Positions 39,806 to 44,077 of a DNA stretch of 44,077 nucleotides are shown one piece after another (the stretch's first letter is position 1; every line of letters begins with the position of its first letter). Made by a program: the position numbers and the translations under genes. The DNA comes from Lachnoclostridium sp. An14 (GTDB taxonomy: Bacteria > Bacillota > Clostridia > Lachnospirales > Lachnospiraceae). Below the pieces are notes generated by a model that was given only the letters and a program-made list of their open reading frames with translations, was not told the DNA's origin and ran no database searches. Location: contig NZ_NFLE01000034.1 in the NCBI RefSeq assembly GCF_002160755.1, positions 1 through 44,077 of the forward strand, written 5' to 3'.

Positions 39806-39859
39806 CGCTGTCCGGCGCTCCCTGTGAAACGAAAAGGGAGAGCCGGGCGGCGTTTTTTT
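39806..39859 (+). terminator. Terminator of the HPr-like gene
   Basis: A 17-base arm (39806-39822) pairs with 39836-39852 with two G-U pairs and one mismatch, followed by TTTTTTT. Confidence 0.88.
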
Positions 39860-40020
39860 GTGTCATAGGAAACTGCGTTCCCTATGGCACAAAAGCCTCC
39901 GGCGGGAGGCGCACTCCGCGCAAAGGAAAATGGCTGCTGGCGCAGCCGCGCTCCGGCGCGAGTGTGCGCCAAGCGCACACTTTTTTGTACATAGGAACCC
40001 GCGTTCCCACGGATACAAAA
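39860..40020 (+). repeat. Longest copy of the dispersed palindromic repeat
   Basis: Blocks in order: hairpin TGTCATAGGAAAC/GCGTTCCCTATGGCA, GCCTCCGGCGGGAGGC, CACTCCGCGCA, TGGCTGCTGGCGCAGCCGCG, CTCCGGCGCGA, and the hairpin GTGTGCGCCAAGCGCACAC with TTTTTT. A second, left-hairpin-like unit follows at 39989-40020. The GTGCGC hairpin with its T run could itself terminate transcription. This element fills most of the 369-bp gap before the helicase gene. Confidence 0.8.
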
Positions 40021-40035
40021 CCCGCCCTCCTTCCA

Positions 40036-40064
40036 TTGAAACCGCCGCCCATTTTGTATATAAT
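40036..40064 (+). promoter_or_regulatory. Promoter of the nuclease-helicase gene
   Basis: TTGAAA (40036-40041), 17 bp, TATAAT (40059-40064). Confidence 0.75.
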
Positions 40065-40067
40065 AGC

Positions 40068-40099
40068 AGGCAGAGACAAAAACAGGCAGAGACGAAAAC
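40068..40099 (+). repeat. 16-bp tandem repeat in the helicase leader
   Basis: AGGCAGAGACAAAAAC and AGGCAGAGACGAAAAC follow each other with one mismatch, within the presumed 5' untranslated region. Confidence 0.65.
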
Positions 40100-40133
40100 A
40101 GGCGCGGAAAACCGCAGGCCGGGGAGGTTTGAC

Positions 40134-42485
40134 ATGGAACGGGAACGGGGAAAAATCATAGCCATATCAGTGCGGAATCTGGTGGAGTTCGTGCTCCGCT
40201 CCGGGGATCTGGACAACCGCCGCACCTCCTCGGCGGAGAAGGACGCCATGCAGGCGGGCAGCCGCATTCACCGGAAACTGCAGAAACGGATGGGCCCAAA
40301 CTACCGGCCGGAGGTGAAACTGACCTGCGAGGCGTCGGAGGAGGAATTTACCTTCCAGGTGGAAGGGCGGGCCGACGGGATTTTCACGGAGCCGGGGGGC
40401 GTGGTGATCGACGAGATCAAGGGGGTGTATCGGAACGTGGCCCACATCGAGGCGGCGGAGCCGGTGCATCTGGCCCAGGCCATGTGCTACGCTTACTTTT
40501 ACAGCAAACAGGTGGAGCTGCCCTCCATTTCCGTCCAGGTGACCTACTGCAACATTGAGACGGAGGAAATCCGCCGCTTTCGGGAGGAACACTCCTATGA
40601 GGAGCTGGAACAGTGGTTTTCCGGCCTGCTTCACGAGTACGTGAAATGGGCCAGATACCTGTATCACCACGGCCTGCGCCGGGATGAATCCATCCGGGAG
40701 CTGCCCTTTCCCTACGAATACCGGGAGGGCCAGAAGGAGCTGGCGGTGGCGGTGTACCGCAGCATCGCCAGGGGAAAAAACCTCTACATCCAGGCCCCCA
40801 CCGGCATCGGGAAAACGCTGTCGGTGGTGTATCCGGCCTTAAAGGCGGTGGGCGAGGGGCTGGGGGAGAAGATTTTCTACCTCACCGCCAAAACCATCAC
40901 CAGGACGGTGGCGGAGGAAACCTTCTCCATTTTGCGGGAGCGGGGCCTGTATTTCACCTCCGTGACGGTGACGGCGAAGGAAAAGCTGTGCGTCCTGGAA
41001 AAGCCGGACTGCAATCCGGACGCCTGCCCCAGGGCCAAAGGCCATTTTGACCGGGTAAACGACGCCGTCTACGAGATCATCCACCGGGAGCGGGAGATCA
41101 CCAGGGAGGTTATTTTGCGGTACGCCGGGGAGTATCAGGTCTGTCCCTTTGAATTCTGCCTGGACATCACCAACTGGTGCGACGGGGTCATCTGCGACTA
41201 CAACTACGTGTTTGATCCCAACGTGCGGCTGAAACGGTATTTCGCCGACGGGGCAAAGGGAAACCATTTATTTCTCATAGACGAGGCCCACAACCTGGTC
41301 TCCCGCGCTAGGGAGATGTACAGCGCCGCCCTCATAAAAGAGGATGTGCTGGCGGCCAAGCGGCTGATAAAGGACAGAAACCGGAAACTGACCAGGGCCA
41401 TGGACCGGGTCAACAAGCTGCTTTTGGAGATGAAACGGGAGTGCGATGGCTACGGGCTTTTGGAGAGCGTGGCGCCCCTGGCCCAGGTGTTGGCCGGGAT
41501 GCAGGGGGAGCTGGAGGAATTTCTGGAGGAGAATCCGGTTTTCGAGGACCGGGAAAGCCTGCTGGAGTTTTATTTTCAGGTGCGGGATTTTCTCATGGTG
41601 TACGAGCTGACGGACGAGCGCTACCGGATGTACTCGGAGCTGCGGGAGGACGGGACGTTTATGGTGCGCCTGTTTTGCGTAAACCCGGCGGGGAATCTCT
41701 CCGCCTGCCTGGAGCAGGGCCGCTCGGCGGTGTTCTTTTCCGCCACGCTGCTGCCGGTAAACTATTATAAGGAATTGTTCACGGGGAACACGGAGGAGTA
41801 CGCCGTCTATGCCAATTCCCCCTTTGACCGGAAAAACCGCCTGCTTTTGGTGGCCTCCGACGTGAGCAGCAAGTACACCCGCAGGACCAGGCGGGAATAC
41901 GAGCGGGTGGCGGAGTACATCCGCCGGATCGCCGGGGGACGGGCGGGGAATTATATGGTGTTTCTGCCGTCCTATCAGTATCTGGAGCGGATCCGGGAGG
42001 TGTTTGAGGAGCTGGGAACGGGGTTTGACTGGGCGGTGCAGAAAAGCCGGATGAACGAGCGGGAGCGGGAGGAGTTTTTGGAGCAGTTTGAGACGGAGCG
42101 GAAACGGCCCTTTGTGGCCCTCTGCGTCATGGGCGGGGTGTTTTCCGAGGGGATTGACTTAAAGGAAGAACGGCTCATCGGCGCCATCATCGTGGGAACG
42201 GGCCTGCCCCAGGTGAACACGGAGCAGGAGATTTTAAAACAGTATTTCGACGGGACGGGAAAGCGGGGCTTTGACTTCGCCTACCAGTATCCCGGCATGA
42301 ACAAGGTGCTCCAGGCCGCCGGCCGCGTCATCCGCACCGCCCAGGACCGGGGCGTGATCGCCCTTTTAGATGAGCGTTTCCTCTACGAAGGCTGCCGCAG
42401 CCTGTTCCCACGGGAGTGGGCGGATTTCCAGGTGGTGAATCTGGGGAGCGTGGAAGGGGAGGTGGGGAGGTTTTGGGGGGAATAA
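40134..42485 (+). CDS. RecB/Cas4-like nuclease fused to an XPD/DinG-type FeS helicase
   Basis: The product is predicted to be 783 residues. ATG at 40134 follows GGGGAGG. Residues 1 to about 190 fit a PD-(D/E)xK nuclease of the RecB/Cas4 kind: GSRIH (His46), GRAD (Asp81), DEIK (93-96) and QAMCY (Gln115, Tyr119). A superfamily 2 helicase of the Rad3/XPD/DinG group follows, with Q-like REGQKEL, Walker A APTGIGKT (221-228), a cysteine-rich FeS insertion (Cys286, 293, 298, 337 and possibly 342) and DEAH at 383-386. The C-terminal RecA domain shows FFSATL, GGVFSEGIDL and QAAGRVIRTAQDRG. Fusion of these activities recalls Dna2. A role in DNA repair or replication-fork processing is inferred. Confidence 0.88.
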   Translation: MERERGKIIAISVRNLVEFVLRSGDLDNRRTSSAEKDAMQAGSRIHRKLQKRMGPNYRPEVKLTCEASEEEFTFQVEGRADGIFTEPGGVVIDEIKGVYRNVAHIEAAEPVHLAQAMCYAYFYSKQVELPSISVQVTYCNIETEEIRRFREEHSYEELEQWFSGLLHEYVKWARYLYHHGLRRDESIRELPFPYEYREGQKELAVAVYRSIARGKNLYIQAPTGIGKTLSVVYPALKAVGEGLGEKIFYLTAKTITRTVAEETFSILRERGLYFTSVTVTAKEKLCVLEKPDCNPDACPRAKGHFDRVNDAVYEIIHREREITREVILRYAGEYQVCPFEFCLDITNWCDGVICDYNYVFDPNVRLKRYFADGAKGNHLFLIDEAHNLVSRAREMYSAALIKEDVLAAKRLIKDRNRKLTRAMDRVNKLLLEMKRECDGYGLLESVAPLAQVLAGMQGELEEFLEENPVFEDRESLLEFYFQVRDFLMVYELTDERYRMYSELREDGTFMVRLFCVNPAGNLSACLEQGRSAVFFSATLLPVNYYKELFTGNTEEYAVYANSPFDRKNRLLLVASDVSSKYTRRTRREYERVAEYIRRIAGGRAGNYMVFLPSYQYLERIREVFEELGTGFDWAVQKSRMNEREREEFLEQFETERKRPFVALCVMGGVFSEGIDLKEERLIGAIIVGTGLPQVNTEQEILKQYFDGTGKRGFDFAYQYPGMNKVLQAAGRVIRTAQDRGVIALLDERFLYEGCRSLFPREWADFQVVNLGSVEGEVGRFWGE

Positions 42486-42493
42486 AACCCCCG

Positions 42494-43372
42494 CTACCGC
42501 AGCATCTCCATAAACTGTTTCGCCGCCTGGGAAATCGGAAGGTTCTCATTGTGAGCTACCACGATCTGCCGTTTCGGCAGGGTTTCCTCCAGGTCCAGCA
42601 CAAAGAGCTCTTTATCGTCCTTCGGGATGCAGAAATCCGGTACGAAGGCGATGCCCAGGCCGATGCGGGCCAGGTCGATGAGCAGGTCGTTGCTGGTGAG
42701 CTCGATCTCCGGCACCAGGTCCAGCTGGTTTTTCTGGAACATATGATGTAAAAATTCGCTGGTCGTACTCTTGCGGTCCAGCATGAGGATGGGATAGGTC
42801 TGCAGTTCCTGCAGGCCTATTTTTCGTCCCCCTAAGGGGAAATGCTCCGGGTTTGCCACGAACACGTCGGAGAACTCCCGCAGGGAGCGGATGCTCTGGA
42901 CGTTGGATAAACTGGAGTTGGGATAGTTGGTGATGATGAAGTCCACCTGGCCGTTTTCCAGCATTTTCGCGCAGGCGATGGAGGTCTGGTTGGCCACCTT
43001 GATGTGGACGTTGGGATATTTTAAATGGAATTCCCGGAAAAAGGGCACCAGGTAATAGCGGCAGATGGTGTCGCTGGCGCCGATGCGCAGCTGGCCGCCG
43101 TTTAAGGTGTTGGCCTCCAAAAGCTGGTTTTCGCCCCGCTTGATCAGGTTCATGGCCGGCTCGATGTGCTTTAAGAGGATCTCTCCCTCCGGGGTGAGCT
43201 GCACCTTTTTCGTGCTGCGGATAAAGAGCGTCTGGTTCAGCTTTTTCTCCAGCACCTTGATGGACTGGCTCACTGCCGACTGGGAAATGAACAGCTGCTT
43301 GGACGCTTCGGAGAAACTGAGGGTCACTGCCACGTGGTAAAACACTTTGTATAATTCATAGTTGATGTCCAT
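42494..43372 (-). CDS. LysR-family transcriptional regulator
   Basis: The product is predicted to be 292 residues. Start at 43372 follows AAGGAGG. The N-terminal HTH is standard: MDINYELYKVFYHVAVTLSF, then SEASKQLFISQSAVSQSIKVLEKKL. The effector-binding domain begins near residue 92 (GGQLRIGASDTICRYYLVPFFREF). The gene is convergent with the helicase and ends 8 bases from it. It has no obvious target gene next to it: the divergent neighbour is a repeat and then the partial regulator at 43608. The coinducer is unknown. Confidence 0.93.
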   Translation of the reverse strand: MDINYELYKVFYHVAVTLSFSEASKQLFISQSAVSQSIKVLEKKLNQTLFIRSTKKVQLTPEGEILLKHIEPAMNLIKRGENQLLEANTLNGGQLRIGASDTICRYYLVPFFREFHLKYPNVHIKVANQTSIACAKMLENGQVDFIITNYPNSSLSNVQSIRSLREFSDVFVANPEHFPLGGRKIGLQELQTYPILMLDRKSTTSEFLHHMFQKNQLDLVPEIELTSNDLLIDLARIGLGIAFVPDFCIPKDDKELFVLDLEETLPKRQIVVAHNENLPISQAAKQFMEMLR

Positions 43373-43445
43373 TATTAGTCCTCCTTATAATACACTGTTG
43401 ATTCTATCACAGAATGACCAGATTGGAAAGAGGATTTTCATATAA

Positions 43446-43528
43446 AAAGTGTGCGCTTGGCGCACACACGCGCCGGAGCGCGGCTGCGTCAGCAGCCATT
43501 GGCCTTTGCGCGGAGTATGCAAAAAACA
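43446..43528 (-). repeat. Dispersed palindromic repeat copy, reverse orientation
   Basis: Read on the minus strand it gives ACTCCGCGCAAAGG, ATGGCTGCTGACGCAGCCGCG, CTCCGGCGCG and the hairpin GTGTGCGCCAAGCGCACAC with TTTTT. It is nearly identical to the right part of the copy at 39860. It lies in the divergent region between the LysR gene and the gene at 43608. Confidence 0.78.
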
Positions 43529-43552
43529 GTTCCCATTTTCCCAAAGGATTGG

Positions 43553-43558
43553 TACAAT
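43553..43558 (+). promoter_or_regulatory. -10 element of the right-edge regulator gene
   Basis: An extended -10, TGgTACAAT, with hexamer 43553-43558. The -35 position (TTCCCA near 43530) is poor. Confidence 0.45.
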
Positions 43559-43607
43559 AGAGAGGAAAACGTGCCGTCGGGCAGAACAGCAGCAGGGAGG
43601 TTTCGCG

Positions 43608-44077
43608 ATGCGTGAGGAGATAAACAAGCTGATCATGGAGGAAGATAAGAGGAATCCGTGGACGGATGAGGAGCTGGCGGGCCGGCTCCACGTCGCCAGG
43701 GAATACGTGACCCAGATCCGCAGGGAGCTGGGGATCCCGGACTCCAGAGACCGGAGAAAGCAGTGTCTCCTGGAGGCGGCCGCCCGGATCCTTCAGGAGG
43801 AGCCGGACATTTCAGAACGGCAGATGACGGACCGGCTGAACCGCCAGGGCTTTTCCGTGGGGAAATACGTGGTGGGAAACTGTGTGCGGCAGCTGCGGGA
43901 GGCCCGCGGGGGAGAGCGGGAGAAAACCGTCCGGCCGTCTGCCGCCCCGTTTCGGAGCGCTCCGGCATCCCCGGCCAATCCTTTGCCACAATCCGCCGTT
44001 TCCACGCCGGGAACCATTTCCGCCCCAGGGAATCCGCCCGCACCAGGGAAACCGCCCGCCCCAGGAACCGTTTCCCC
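43608..44077 (+). CDS. N-terminal part of a regulator with an RpoN-box-like HTH, cut by the window edge
   Basis: ATG at 43608 follows AGGGAGG. The frame stays open to the right edge (156 complete codons). Residues 14-45 read RNPWTDEELAGRLHVAREYV then TQIRRELGIPDSRDRR. This closely resembles the C-terminal DNA-binding box of sigma-54, which has the form 'PLSD..IA..L......ARRTVAKYRE.L.IPSS..R'. A second, weaker copy follows (EEPDISERQMTDRLNRQGFSVGKYVV). After about residue 105 the chain is rich in Pro, Ala and Ser. I believe such N-termini occur on sigma-54-dependent activators of clostridia, with an AAA+ domain following, but that part lies outside the window. Confidence 0.65.
   Translation, partial: MREEINKLIMEEDKRNPWTDEELAGRLHVAREYVTQIRRELGIPDSRDRRKQCLLEAAARILQEEPDISERQMTDRLNRQGFSVGKYVVGNCVRQLREARGGEREKTVRPSAAPFRSAPASPANPLPQSAVSTPGTISAPGNPPAPGKPPAPGTVS

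Noticed and set aside
43385-43691. Short minus-strand frames near the right edge that share words with frames near 39900
   Set aside because: The shared peptide comes from translating two copies of the dispersed repeat, not from homologous proteins.

Overview
The window is about 44 kb of GC-rich chromosomal DNA, probably from a Lachnospiraceae-type gut anaerobe (class Clostridia). This rests on strong AGGAGG ribosome binding sites, YesM/YesN-type two-component genes, clostridial riboswitch-controlled operons, FeS- and flavin-based redox proteins, a catabolic LacI/FGGY-kinase cluster, and no sign of aerobic respiration. I cannot assign a species. I see no CRISPR array, prophage, rRNA operon or intact insertion sequence.

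Layout. 1-6.5 kb: a cobalamin-riboswitch operon with a lipoprotein CbiK-type chelatase, a duplicated-module lipoprotein and a complete BtuFCD-like uptake ABC transporter. Two 36-bp imperfect direct repeats flank it, and tRNA-Val(CAC) and tRNA-Ala(CGC) follow. 6.8-12 kb: a flavin/ferredoxin protein, an SseB-like protein, a cysteine hydrolase, a glycogen branching enzyme and a TetR regulator. 12-14.4 kb: a self-regulated GntR (YtrA-like)/ABC exporter/DUF3592 operon on the minus strand. 14.8-18.5 kb: a ribose/galactose-type sugar ABC importer. 18.7-24.5 kb: an HTH/zinc-ribbon regulator, then a YesN response regulator, a sensor-poor histidine kinase and a full-length ABC ATPase with both nucleotide sites destroyed, followed by a FocA-like channel. 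24.5-26.2 kb: TPP riboswitch and thiC. 26.3-28.2 kb: MarR and MATE. 28.2-34.1 kb: enolase, an uncharacterised protein, AhpC peroxiredoxin, a domain-swapped AhpF/TrxB-like reductase and a DtxR regulator. 34.3-38.7 kb: LacI, xylulokinase-like kinase and a FucI/AraA-family isomerase. 38.9-44 kb: tRNA-Trp, an HPr-like protein, a nuclease-helicase fusion, a LysR regulator and the start of a regulator whose N-terminus looks like an RpoN box.

How parts work together. The first operon looks like a B12-responsive system for capturing, and possibly chemically modifying, tetrapyrroles outside the membrane. The two-component operon with a dead ATPase is the best candidate for an undescribed signalling arrangement: a kinase with almost no extracellular domain is translationally coupled to a pseudo-ATPase related to the sugar importer ATPase encoded a few kilobases upstream. 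The peroxiredoxin and enolase promoters carry the same AGTTAG-N6-CTAACT operator, which suggests a shared redox or metal-responsive regulon.

A composite palindromic repeat of roughly 100-160 bp occurs as full, partial or degenerate copies at least six times. One copy appears to be inserted in frame in the linker of the branching enzyme, and one lies in the thiC leader. All function calls come from reading motifs by eye; no database search was run.
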